Assembly: GCA_963680875.1 (NCBI GenBank) | Contig: OY804588.1 | Location: 57,300,369-57,364,368, forward strand | Reading direction: 5' to 3' | DNA: 64,000 nucleotides | Source: Bathymodiolus brooksi | Taxonomy: Eukaryota; Mollusca; Bivalvia; Mytilida; Modiolidae | Part shown: one piece after another, positions 56,301 to 64,000 of the stretch | Position numbering within the stretch: position 1 is the stretch's first letter | How the letters are laid out: the number at the start of each line of letters is the position of its first letter | Notes under the pieces: generated by a model | The model's input: the letters and a program-made list of their open reading frames with translations, nothing else | What the model was told of the DNA's origin: nothing | The model's database searches: none | Translations under genes and position numbers: made by a program

Positions 56301-59300
56301 GTGCCTATCACCACTGAAGTTGTGAGTTTTAATCCCGCTCATGGAGAGGTGTACTCGATAGAACATTATATGATAAATTTTCTCAGTGACTTGCGGCAGG
56401 TCGGTGGTTTTCTCCGGGTACTCTTGTCTCCTCCACCAATAAAACTGAAATATTGTTGACAGTGGCGTTAAGGCTCCTTAACCCTAAACATAACCTACCA
56501 GTGATAGCTAGACAATACAATATATCTGTATAGTAATTGTTTGTTGATATTTTTACTTTCTGGCTTCTATGTACAGTTTATTATTATGCGGTTGTCAGTG
56601 ACTTGCGACAGGTTGGTGGTTTTTCTTTGGGTTCATCCACCAATAAAACTGACCGCCATGATATAACTGAATTATTGTTGAAAGTGGCATTAGACATCTT
56701 TAACCATAACCATAACTTACTAGTGATAGCTAGAGAATACAACATTTCTGTATAGTAATTGTTTGTTGATGCAATATTTTTACATTCTGTCCTCTATGGA
56801 CAGTTCATTATTATGCATAGAGGTTATCGCAGTAAAATTCAACATATTATTGTTTATATAATCTCCATTTTGAGTGAGTGAGTGATTGTTGCTTAATGCC
56901 AATTTTTCAGCTATACCACGGCGAGACCAAGTTAATTTTCAATGAGATGATGAACTCTCTATTTTTAAAGTCATCTTCAAATTCTAGTTACATGTGAAAA
57001 TGGGGAATTCAATGGCTAAAATTTAATTTAAATGCGTATATGTAAATTATAGTTACCAGTTTTTTCTTTTCAGCTTTCATGATTTTTACATTCCAAGGAT
57101 AAATCAAAGCACTCATTTCTGACTTTTTCATAGGAATCAAGCCATCTTTACCCTGTATATTATAAATAAGTGGGAAAAAAATCTAAATTATATCTTCATC
57201 TGCAAAGCTCCCGTTTTCACGGTAAGCTTGATTAATCCAATTATTGCATTATTTTGGCTTTGTTGAAATTTGTATTTCTACTTGTTGTCATTTGAGGTTG
57301 CAATTATTATTTGTAGTAGTTTTTGTTGCTTGAAGTTGCGTAATTGGATTTACAACTACCTGTGCAATCAGTGCCTATCACCACTAAAGTTGTGAGTTCG
57401 AACACCGTTCATGGCGAGGTGTACACGATATAACATTAAGTGATAAAGTTTGTCAGTGACTTGTGACAGGTCGGTGGTTTTCTCTGGGTCCTCCGATTTC
57501 CTCCACCAATAAAACTGACCATCACGATACAGCTGAATTTTTTTTTAAAGTGGCGCTAAACACCATCAAGCCAACAAACAACCAAACAATCTTCTTCTAA
57601 TTTCTATTTCCATTTCTATCAAATATTGGCATCTTTCATTAAGTTGACGATTATGTCAGAAGTTGCACATGACAATTGAAAAAGTCTAAAACTATTTACA
57701 GGTTTCATCAATAAGCGTTTGGCAACCGATTCCAATCAGACAACGTACGAGGGAAAATGCTTCTTGTCTTTATTGAGTCTTACAAGGAGGGATATTGAAA
57801 GATGGCGAATGCATGTGTCTGCGATTGTCTCAAGGGTGATTTGAGTCTGTCATTTTTAATAATAGCTACTTCTTCGTTTCTGGGAACCTCATTTTGTCCC
57901 AGTTTTGAAGTTCATTAACATAAACTCTGTATTTTAGGCACCGTACTAATATTGCATATGTTTTCAATGCACTAATTAAAGACAAGATGGTGGATTTTTC
58001 AACTTCCGTATCCGGTTAAGCAAAACATTTCAGATTGATGGTGATTTATTTTCGACATTTGATACAGTAAAAAGCATGCTATCGCTTGCATGAAAAAATA
58101 GTTCGTTCAACCTTAATATACGTTTCTAAGCAACATAAAAATAAAATGTATTACCTTTAAAGTTCTTCTTCTGTCAATACGTTCAAAATATGACGTAATG
58201 TAGACATTGTCAAAAGCGAAATCTGATAAATACTTGTTGTGGTAACTGTAGGAGCTGAGAATACAACAATAAAACATATAGGACGAGAGTGAGGCCGTCG
58301 TGGTCGTAACCATTGTGGTAGTTGGATTTACAACTACTTATGCAATCAGCGCCTATCACCGCTAACATTGTGAGTTCGAACCCCGTTCCTGGCAAAGGTG
58401 TACTCGATACAACAGTATGTGATAAAGTTTGTCAGTAACTTGCAAGAGGTCGGTGGTTTTCTCCGGGTACTCCGGTTTCCTCGACCAATAAAATTGACCA
58501 CCACGATATAACTGAAATATTGTTGAAAGTGGCGTTAAACACCATAAACCATATAGGACGAGAACGACACCATACCTATGTTGTGTCAAAGTATGAGGTA
58601 CTTACTATTTTAGTTTATGCTACGAATATTATTATACTATTTTTTCAGTATGTTCTGCTTGCTTACCTGTCCGGAACACTTGATATTGCCCCCGGTTTTA
58701 GTAGGGTTACTGATGTTCAATTTGTCCAATTATCTGCTATGATTTCTCCATGAAAAACGAAAACAATGTATGGGTTAGACTTAACTCCCATTTGTTTTGT
58801 GAAATTTTCTTGTTTTATTTATGCTATTTGTATTTAATTACGTATACAGGTGTCCAAAATTATTTCCATATCACATGATGTTCGTGTCGTTTAACAGTTT
58901 AACACAACGGGTGGAGCGGCAACTGCTTACTCTTCCAGAGAACTTGAGTTGACCCCTTCGACTTTTAGTGGGGTTCGTGTTACACAGTATTTAGTTTTCT
59001 GTGTAGTGTTTTGTCGATTATTGTTTGTCTATTTTCGCTTCACAATTGTACTGTCCGTCTGTTGATTTACGGCTTCTGTTTACCCTACAGTCAAACGTCA
59101 TTATTCCGAATTCGAATAAGTCCTTCCTATGGAAACCAAAAGTAAACTGTGATTGGTTTGTAGTAGCTATTAGACTAAATACAGTAAAACCTGTATTAAG
59201 AGGTAACCTTTGGGACAAAGAAAGCAGGGTCTTCTTCAGAGGCTCAATTCATATGAAATTTTCTATGATAGGACAAGAAAAAGGTGAGCTTTTAATACAG

Positions 59301-62300
59301 ATGACTGCTTAATAGAGGTGACCACATGGGCATGTTTGACTGTATATCCCAGATCACTGGAATATCCGAATATTTCGAAGTAAAAAATCAGGTCTTTCGA
59401 TGTCGTTACAACGAGGTTCGTGCATACATGATATTGTGAAATCATTTAAATACATGGATATCAATTTCCGTGGTTTGTAGAAAAAAATGTATTTTCGTGG
59501 ATATCTAAATTCGTAGATCCCTTACTATAGACCATACATACACCTATATTATTGGGACACAATTTCGTTGAATTTTTAGTTTTGTGGTTACATACTATCA
59601 ACGAAATCCACGAAAATTGGAATACAACAAACAAAAATGAATCTAACGTATGACTTGTCTTATTTACGTTATTTGTGTTTGCTTGCGCATAGTGGTGTCC
59701 AACACATATCGTGTTTTGTCTTTGTTTTGTTTTTCTTCGTCTTGCGTACACTATGTTTCCAATTTCTCTCTGGATTGTCTATTTTGATTGCCCCTTCGGT
59801 ATTCTCTAACGTTTATGTAAAAAGTGTCAAAATATGTCAAACATACCTCATAATAACTCTGATGAAGGAAAAAGCCAGCAGACGAGAAATAATAGCCAAA
59901 ATCCATTCCACCCATTTCTGTCGTTTTGTAAATTCATTCATAGCTCCTTTTCGGAGTTCCTGTGCTGATGTCATGTCAAGCGTTTCTTTATTTTGCATAA
60001 GCTGTAAGTAATACAAATTATACAAATAACTCGATGCAATATTATGTGATGAAGTTTATCAGTGACTTGCGATAAGTCTGTGGTTTTCTCCGGGTACTCC
60101 GGTTTCCTCCACCAATAAAAACTGACCGCCACGATATGACTGAAATATTGTTGAAACTGGCGTTAAACACCATAACCCTAACCCTAAAACTTAAATACAA
60201 ATAATACACTTAGAGTGAGTGATCGTTGTTTAACATCAAGTGAAGAAAAATTCAGCAATAGCATGGCCACTGCAAGTCACATTTCGTTTGGATGATGTCT
60301 GCTTTGTACTACTAAATCAACACCCTTAGTTGGAATTTTATAGTGCGCAGGTAGAAATTGTGTTCAACAATATTCAGTTCTATTCTGGTGGGCAGTTTTA
60401 TTGGTGGAGGAAGCTGGAGTATCCGGAGAAAACCATCGACCAGTCGCAAGTCTCTGACAAACTTTGTGACATAATGTTGTATCGAGTATACCTCGCCATG
60501 AACAGGGTTCGAACTCACAACTTCAGTGGTGACAGGCACTGATCGAACAGGTAGTTGTAAATCCAACTACCATACGATCATGACAACGACGGCACCAAAA
60601 CCCAAACGGTAGGACGTCTTTATGACTTACCTTTGGAAAAACTGTATTGCAATATTACACACCAATAGGAGCATTTAGCGCTTACTTGACGAAGTCTTTA
60701 ATTCATATAACATATGCCCCCACCCACCCCCTACATCAGTCTACATGAACATACTTTATGCTGTAGAGTATACATATCTCCAGTATAAGTGTTAATTACT
60801 TAATAATATTAGGAGCCATCATGGTTGTGATCGTATGGTAGTTGGATTAACAACTATCTGAGCAATCAGTGCATATAACTACTAAAGTTGTGAGTTTGAA
60901 TCTTGTTCATTAGGAGGTGTACTCGATACAACATTATGTGATAATGTTTGTCAGTAACTTGTGGCAGGTCTGCGGTTTTTCTATGGGTACTCCAGTTTCC
61001 TCCACCAATAAAACTGACCGCCACCAGATAATTGAAATATTGTTGAAAGTGGCATTAAACACCTTAAACCATAACCCCGTATATACCTTATACTCTGCAG
61101 TATACACCTATACCTTACACTCTACAGTGTACATTAATATACCTTATATTGTAGGTTAACCTCAAAGTTGTCTTCCATTGTATTGATCATGTCCTCAGAG
61201 GCTACATAGGTCTCACCAAATCCTGGTTCTAGTACATCAAGAGAATCACAGTTCATTCCAATGGCTCCAGGAATAACTGTAAATTAATAGATATATAACA
61301 ATTCATTGACCAGAATAACAAGACGGGTGCCACTAGTGGAGCAGGAACTGCTTACCTTTCCGGAGCACATGCATTCAGCCATGGTTAATATTTGGTTGTG
61401 TTGCTCAATCTTTAGCTTTCTGTGTACTATTTGGTAGATCATTAGTAAATTTGCCCTTTTATCATTTTCCTTTTGGCCATTGTATTTTCTGCTAAGAAGG
61501 TAAAGCATATTCGTTATAGAATGCATAATCACTCTGTCATATTTCTAATGAATATAACATTAATAATTCAAACACATCCAAAGAAATTAATGGTCTTCCT
61601 GAGAAAAAAGAAATTTTATAATGCATTATCAAAATGTCCATTCATTATTCATACACATCAAAAGAAATTAATAACATTTCTCAGAGTCAGTTAGTACGAG
61701 CATTTTCTTGACGTAATTGAATTCGTCTTGGACCCATTTCCTGTGTCAACTATGGCCGAGAACTCAATGCTAAAATTAACAAAAACCAACCGAATGACCA
61801 AATATGATGAGTCATCACTTGAACGATAATACCATTTCCTGTAGGATAACTTAATACATACCATGTTAGCTTAGTCTAGCTAAAGGTTACTGTTTAAGTA
61901 AATTAGAAAGTAAATATATTTATATAATAATGTTGTGTTAGCAATAACTATGCCAATATAGTGGTCAGGATTGAAGATATAGTGCACGACCCGAAGGGGA
62001 GTGCACTATGTCTTCAACTCTGACCACTATATGGCATAGTCATTACTAACACAACATTATTATTATTATTATGCTGACTGTTATATGTAGACAAAACATA
62101 TTGAGAACTATTACAATAAAGGAGATCCTGATATTGGTGACTAATATATTGGATCCGATAGTCTTGAAAGTGTGAGAATATTCTTTGTTTCATTTAAGGC
62201 TTTAAAAATATAAAGTTTGAAATTTAATTAACAACAATAACAAGTATTAAAAAACGTTTAGACGACTATGATAGATTGACAGATTGAATCCGCCCCTTTG

Positions 62301-62644
62301 CACGTGGACTAGCTATATATAGCTTGACAGACAGCTGAAAAACCAACCTTCCCCACGTGAAACTGGCATAGTAGAGGTACTATTTTCGCATAGTATATCA
62401 ACGCTATATAATTCTTTGTGATATATGCCAAAATATCGTATGAACTTATATTACAGAAGAAATTTACAGAAAGCATAATAATAACTAATAAAAATTACAA
62501 ACTTACGTCTAACTAGTTCACAAAAGAATGTCATTTTCATTGGTAGACACAACAAATAGCCAATGAAAGGAATAGCACTCAGACATCTACTTTCTAGGTC
62601 AGCAAACTTGCGTCTGCATCTAAGAACTCCCTCATTCCATACAT
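47214..62644 (-). CDS. DCST1: DC-STAMP-family membrane protein with C-terminal RING-like motif (DCST1/2 type), 5'-partial, 11 exons
   Basis: Eleven minus-strand exons, each bounded by AG/GT sites and with matching phases, give about 465 residues: 62644-62507, 61276-61143, 60001-59847, 58254-58155, 57152-57057, 54152-54026, 52491-52375, 51410-51268, 50212-50099, 48266-48081, 47300-47214. Family hallmarks: [54 protein letters not shown] joined to [13 protein letters not shown], and a C-terminal C4C4 RING-like site (CVIC, QCDTEDC, YCFDC, CYAC). Membrane segments include about 59900-59880 and 51370-51330. Human DCST1 is about 700 residues, so some 250 N-terminal residues lie upstream, outside the window or unrecognised. 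The family functions in sperm-egg fusion (with DCST2, SPE-42/SPE-49, sneaky), and DCST1 is an E3 ligase. DCST1 is preferred over DCST2 from the KREK-R-LFLFN motif, but this is not certain. Introns are packed with SINEs. Confidence 0.85.
47628..47688 (-). mobile_element. V-SINE-like SINE, 3' tail fragment
   Basis: ggttatggtgtttaacgcca through ttatatcgtggcgttc; lies in the last DCST intron. Confidence 0.65.
48081..48266 (-). CDS. DCST-like exon 10
   Basis: 186 nt, phase 0-0, acceptor attacag, donor GTAAGT. Reads [20 protein letters not shown], then three Cys pairs of the RING-like site ending FDCWKDVR. Confidence 0.88.
48350..48590. repeat. 80-bp tandem repeat, three diverged units
   Basis: Units begin ataacaggaaaat and include gtgtgtgat and ttttacacc. 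They sit in the intron between exons 9 and 10. Confidence 0.75.
48698..48925 (-). mobile_element. V-SINE-like SINE
   Basis: Core with aggaaaccggagtacctgga; the head is shortened near gttgtaaatcggccacgacg. Confidence 0.72.
48965..49610 (-). mobile_element. SINE family S interrupted by MITE M3
   Basis: The S body (48965-49260) and S head (49534-49610, gggactcgaaatgatgatct, ctacgcc-like end) are parts of one copy split by the element at 49261-49533. The tail gtttaacgccaaatgagcaa shares its 3' motif with the V-SINE family. Confidence 0.72.
49261..49533. mobile_element. MITE M3 inserted in SINE S
   Basis: Ends caggggcggatccaggattt and cctggatccgcccctg, flanked by ggtta/ggttt (5 bp, one mismatch). 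The uninterrupted form of the SINE at 54236 shows the empty site. Confidence 0.8.
49629..49773 (-). mobile_element. V-SINE-like SINE, core and middle only
   Basis: ttctgttatatcgtggcgg through gtatcgagttcatctcata. Confidence 0.65.
49788..49998 (+). repeat. dispersed repeat P
   Basis: gcaacaggaactgctaccct through tttggtgccatcaaactttt, in a DCST intron on the strand opposite the gene. Confidence 0.7.
50099..50212 (-). CDS. DCST-like exon 9
   Basis: 114 nt, phase 0-0, acceptor tttgaag, donor GTAAAT. Reads [19 protein letters not shown], then a basic stretch ending KKRTLY. It continues FFYRK of exon 8 exactly as in DCST proteins. Confidence 0.85.
50285..50325 (+). mobile_element. SINE scrap (tRNA-like head)
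   Basis: taagtccaacacagatacga, then ccgaccacgacgacacc: only the head end of a minus-oriented V-SINE-like copy. Confidence 0.45.
50440..50712 (-). mobile_element. two overlapping V-SINE-like copies
   Basis: A partial copy at 50440-50518 (ending at the box B region) is abutted by a longer one at 50523-50712 (gttatggtacttaacgtca onward), in the same orientation. Confidence 0.7.
50802..51245 (-). mobile_element. V-SINE-like SINE interrupted by MITE M4
   Basis: The tail 50802-50870 and core 51128-51245 are parts of one SINE split by the MITE at 50871-51127. Confidence 0.75.
50871..51127. mobile_element. MITE M4 inserted in a V-SINE-like copy
   Basis: Ends caggggcggatgcagg and cctggatccgcccctg, with two internal block repeats. 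Flanks gtattc/gtagtc are similar but not identical. Confidence 0.78.
51268..51410 (-). CDS. DCST-like exon 8
   Basis: 143 nt, phase 1-0, acceptor ttttttcag, donor GTAAGG. Reads [18 protein letters not shown], a hydrophobic span, then [18 protein letters not shown]. Confidence 0.88.
51473..51638. mobile_element. pogo/Tigger-like MITE
   Basis: Ends gtcaaacctgccttaaaggg and acttgactg near TA dinucleotides. Slightly eroded relative to the other copies. Confidence 0.6.
51647..51800. mobile_element. 154-bp near-perfect palindrome
   Basis: Arms 51647-51710 and 51736-51800 (aaggaatatttgaaattgtt outermost) differ by one small indel region. The 25-bp centre contains its own hairpin, aaaccgcgaagcggttt. 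MITE-like, inside a DCST intron. Confidence 0.85.
52050..52152 (-). repeat. dispersed repeat D followed by poly-T
   Basis: tttggctttccaatcttttg, cctgatgaaggttttcccag, cactaaatttgatatctacg, then T20. Confidence 0.7.
52375..52491 (-). CDS. DCST-like exon 7
   Basis: 117 nt, phase 1-1, acceptor ttttgcag, donor GTAAGT. Reads [20 protein letters not shown], then [17 protein letters not shown]. Confidence 0.87.
52562..53020. mobile_element. element with inverted ends and 168-bp tandem repeat
   Basis: Left tatgtctccccttaat and right cgaaggggagacata are inverted ends. Inside are two tandem units of about 168 bp (52619-52940, starting actatttaaaaaacaattat). Same architecture as element R, different sequence. 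Confidence 0.75.
53450..53805 (+). mobile_element. SINE family S, complete plus-strand copy
   Basis: Head ccgcatcggtggtgtaatga with box B-like ggttcgagccccggttggg; body gagctagcactataaaaatc; tail ending ttcattcactcac. Confidence 0.72.
54026..54152 (-). CDS. DCST-like exon 6
   Basis: 127 nt, phase 0-1, acceptor aatttttag, donor GTAGGT. Reads [20 protein letters not shown], then [19 protein letters not shown]. Confidence 0.87.
54236..54545 (-). mobile_element. SINE family S, complete minus-strand copy
   Basis: Uninterrupted, from gagaacaagttacattcgat to tattacagcatcgatga. Serves as the empty-site reference for the split copy at 48965-49610. Confidence 0.72.
54635..54896 (-). mobile_element. 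V-SINE-like SINE, subfamily 2
   Basis: Minus-strand copy ending in the head actcattgagccacccaccc; preceded by a tgattt simple tail. Confidence 0.75.
54942..54973 (+). repeat. dispersed repeat D, scrap
   Basis: aaaagtagatatctagatta, then gtgcgcacgac. Confidence 0.5.
55020..56170 (+). repeat. cluster of repeat P copies
   Basis: At least three partial copies in tandem at about 55020-55195, 55283-55560 and 55685-56165, all on the plus strand, between DCST exons 5 and 6. They share ggaactgcttacccttcg and cttcgtcttgtgtgccctgt-type phrases. Confidence 0.65.
56249..56488 (+). mobile_element. V-SINE-like SINE
   Basis: Complete head (atcgtggtcgtgatcgtatg); small deletion between the core and the tail (ataaaactgaaatattgttg). 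Confidence 0.75.
56588..56711 (+). mobile_element. V-SINE-like SINE, 3' half
   Basis: gtcagtgacttgcgacaggt through gtggcattagac. The flanking sequence tagtaattgtttgttgat occurs on both sides, about 220 bp apart. Confidence 0.65.
56868..56960 (-). mobile_element. SINE family S, tail fragment
   Basis: gagtgagtgattgttgctta, then atttttcagctataccacgg. Confidence 0.6.
57057..57152 (-). CDS. DCST-like exon 5
   Basis: 96 nt, phase 0-0, acceptor aatatacag, donor GTAACT. Reads [20 protein letters not shown], then [12 protein letters not shown]. Confidence 0.85.
57335..57568 (+). mobile_element. V-SINE-like SINE
   Basis: Head gattacaacta-like, box B-like gagttcgaacaccgttcatg, tail gtggcgctaaacaccatcaa. 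Confidence 0.75.
58155..58254 (-). CDS. DCST-like exon 4
   Basis: 100 nt, phase 2-0, acceptor tattctcag, donor GTAATA. Reads [20 protein letters not shown], then [13 protein letters not shown]. Confidence 0.88.
58290..58550 (+). mobile_element. V-SINE-like SINE, complete
   Basis: One of the best-preserved copies: gaggccgtcgtggtcgtaac to gcgttaaacaccataaacc. The flanking phrase catataggacgagagtg/catataggacgagaacg on the two sides looks like a target-site duplication of about 14 bp. Confidence 0.85.
58905..59090 (+). repeat. dispersed repeat P
   Basis: gggtggagcggcaactgctt through gtctgttgatttacggcttc. Confidence 0.65.
59182..59342. mobile_element. pogo/Tigger-like MITE with TA target site
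   Basis: Ends cagtaaaacctgtattaaga and gcatgtttgactg between TA dinucleotides; internal cctcttaa-type inverted blocks. Confidence 0.72.
59645..59815 (+). repeat. dispersed repeat P, 3' portion
   Basis: gcgcatagtggtgtccaaca through gccccttcggtattctct. Confidence 0.6.
59847..60001 (-). CDS. DCST-like exon 3
   Basis: 155 nt, phase 0-2, acceptor acttacag, donor GTATGT. Reads [20 protein letters not shown], then [13 protein letters not shown] and a membrane span ([18 protein letters not shown]). Confidence 0.88.
60029..60185 (+). mobile_element. V-SINE-like SINE, 5'-truncated
   Basis: Starts at actcgatgcaatattatgtg; ends gcgttaaacaccataaccct. Confidence 0.72.
60210..60345 (-). mobile_element. 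SINE family S, 3' half
   Basis: gagtgagtgatcgttgttta through gttggaattttatagtgcgc. Confidence 0.6.
60350..60593 (-). mobile_element. V-SINE-like SINE, nearly complete
   Basis: Missing only the extreme 3' end; its head (ctaccatacgatcatgacaa) is intact. It abuts the S fragment on its left. Confidence 0.73.
60812..61070 (+). mobile_element. V-SINE-like SINE, complete
   Basis: From gccatcatggttgtgatcgt to gcattaaacaccttaaacca. Confidence 0.8.
61143..61276 (-). CDS. DCST-like exon 2 (of those seen)
   Basis: 134 nt, phase 1-0, acceptor aatttacag, donor GTATAT. Reads [20 protein letters not shown], then [19 protein letters not shown] and NLQYK. An earlier donor at GAG|GTTAAC is possible but weaker. 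Confidence 0.8.
61322..61495 (+). repeat. dispersed repeat P
   Basis: agacgggtgccactagtgga, gcaggaactgcttacctttc. Starts in the same way as the copy at 40378. Confidence 0.68.
61927..62061. mobile_element. 135-bp palindromic element
   Basis: Arms 61927-61987 and 62001-62061 (aataatgttgtgttagcaat outermost) are imperfect inverted repeats around gacccgaagggga. MITE-like, in a DCST intron. Confidence 0.78.
62507..62644 (-). CDS. DCST-like exon 1 (first seen; not the first of the gene)
   Basis: 138 nt, phase 1-1, acceptor taattacag, donor GTAAGT. Reads [20 protein letters not shown], then [20 protein letters not shown]. The CLPMK motif is a DC-STAMP hallmark. A phase-1 entry shows that at least one upstream coding exon exists. 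Confidence 0.88.
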
Positions 62645-62699
62645 CTGTAATTAAAATCATTTAATAAAAAGAACTTGCATTCATACCAGGACTGGGTTG

Positions 62700-63044
62700 C
62701 CCAAACCTCAATTAATTGTAAGTGTCATTTAAAACTTAATTGACATTTAAATTTACTTGGAATGTACATGAAATTAATTTACACTTAAGCTTTAATTGAG
62801 ACTTAAATTTAATTGAAGTTTGTGCAACACAGTCCTGGAAAGTAAGTCATGTATTTTTGTCTGTTATAGTGGTATCGATTTCGTCCCTTTCTACGATTTT
62901 TCTATTGGATTTGAAAACTGTTCCGACATTGTGGTATTTATGGTTTTCATTTTAATAATACCTTAATAATAAAGATTGTTGCTCATGTATCTTTCTCCTC
63001 CATCTTTTATTTTTTGCATAGAAACAACTAATAATGTTGCAGTA
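62700..63044. other. non-coding stretch right of the DCST exons
   Basis: taattgaca/taattgaga-type short repeats near 62710-62815; no earlier DCST exon recognised. Confidence 0.4.
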
Positions 63045-63570
63045 TTGTCCTAACGAAAACCAGAGCAAAGATTGGTTGGCTTGGAACCAGAATAATGTAT
63101 CCGATTGTTTACTAGCAGACTGTTGAGCTAGCACTATAAAAATCTAACAAAGTACGTTAAGTTTAGACTAATAAAAGCACAGGCGCATGGGGCATGGATT
63201 TCGTTTCCTCCTCCCCCCCCCCCTTTTTTCAAAATTTTCATATAAATCATTCCTTTTTCAAAATGTCGAAAAACTGTGAACACAGAATACACGTATTATT
63301 CATGATGTATGACGTCTACTGATATTGTCAAATGAAGAAATACGAATGATTATGAAAATTTGGAAAAAGGAATGATGTATATGAACATTTTGAAAAAGGG
63401 GGGGGGGTAGTAGAGAAAAGGGGGGAGGAGGAAACGAAATCCATGCCCCATGCGCCTGTGAGTAAAAGAAGACAACGTCATCTCACCAGCAGTAAATTGG
63501 TTTTGCCATATTATGGCTGAATAATTGATCAAGTGGTTTTAGACATCATTCACGCACTCACTCACTAAAT
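63045..63570 (+). mobile_element. SINE family S interrupted by a TIR MITE
   Basis: The left part 63045-63177 (gagctagcactataaaaatc) and right part 63461-63570 (acgtcatctcaccagcagta ... actcactcac) match consecutive parts of the intact copy at 53450-53805. Confidence 0.72.
63178..63460. mobile_element. 283-bp MITE with 41-bp perfect terminal inverted repeats (hAT-like)
   Basis: Left end cacaggcgcatggggcatgg and right end ccatgccccatgcgcctgtg are exact inverted repeats for 41 bp. The flanking 8-mers aataaaag/agtaaaag differ at one base, consistent with the 8-bp duplication of hAT elements. Confidence 0.85.
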
Positions 63571-63734
63571 AATAGTAGATGGGAAATAAAAGTATTTATA
63601 CTCTTCATTAGGAAATATTCAATGACGAGATTTGAAACTAACTATTCCACAGGTGTCGTTCCCTGGTGATCTTGATACACACTAAGTGTTTAACCTGACC
63701 TTACCAGATTTGTAACAAGAGTAACAAGACTGGT

Positions 63735-63962
63735 GTCACATGTGGAGCAGGAACTGCTTACCTTTCTGAAGCCCCTGAGTTCATTACCTGTTTTAGTGGG
63801 TTCGTGTTGCTCAATCTATTCTTTTCTGTGTGGGATTGTGTAGATCATTATTTTTCCTTTTAACCTTTTTCTTTTTGGCCATTCATTGTTTTGACTGTCC
63901 CTATTCGATTTACGGATTCTGGTTACCCCTCTAGTATCGTCAAGCTTTTCTTTTAAGCAAAC
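63735..63962 (+). repeat. dispersed repeat P
   Basis: cacatgtggagcaggaactg through ctagtatcgtcaagctttt. Last feature before the window edge. Confidence 0.68.
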
Positions 63963-64000
63963 CCTCATTATATGTACCATCTACATTGCATCTATAATGT

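Noticed and set aside
58113..58313. 66-residue minus-strand frame taken as a whole
   Set aside because: Only 58155-58254 is coding (DCST exon 4); the rest is intron and SINE read-through.

Overview
The window is AT-rich eukaryotic DNA, most likely from a marine bivalve mollusc (a mussel-like genome). That is an inference from three things: intron-containing genes with GT-AG borders, a single-exon RING/B-box (TRIM-type) gene of the kind expanded in bivalves, and a very dense load of mollusc-style repeats (tRNA-headed SINEs sharing a V-SINE-like core, Penelope-like remnants, many short inverted-repeat transposons). There are no operons, CRISPR arrays or prokaryotic signals. Most short open frames here are translations of repeats.

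Region by region: (1) 1-11.4 kb: repeats surrounding a two-exon gene for a 207-residue protein of unknown function (3996-4190 joined to 5080-5508), plus a decayed Penelope-like reverse transcriptase (about 7.9-8.5 kb). (2) 11.37-27.3 kb: a tandem triplication. Copies B and C have the same 4489-bp period. Copy A is 6931 bp, which equals 4489 plus 60 extra units of a 40-bp minisatellite plus one extra unit of a 42-bp repeat. Each copy carries plus-strand candidate exons for a cysteine-rich, Ly6/uPAR-like secreted domain and a minus-strand candidate transmembrane exon whose frame is open in A but shifted in B and C. (3) 27.3-38.3 kb: gene-poor, with a duplicated tRNA-headed SINE, a 52-bp perfect inverted repeat, and a 2.17-kb transposon with 10-bp target duplications (30599-32771). 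(4) 38334-40259: the TRIM-like gene. (5) 40.3-47 kb: repeats, a small three-pass membrane protein on the minus strand (42775-43131), and an 883-bp element with about 96-bp terminal inverted repeats. (6) 47.2-62.6 kb, minus strand: the 3' part of a DC-STAMP-family gene (DCST1/DCST2 type). I assembled it from 11 small exons whose reading phases all agree. Its 5' exons are beyond or unrecognised near the right edge.

The identifiable genes are functionally unrelated: a likely ubiquitin ligase with a propeller-like tail, a DC-STAMP membrane protein with a C-terminal C4C4 RING-like motif (the family acts in sperm-egg fusion and ubiquitination), and small proteins of unknown role. The clearest unusual structure is the triplicated locus with its copy-specific minisatellite explosion. 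All family names come from reading motifs by eye; no database search was run.
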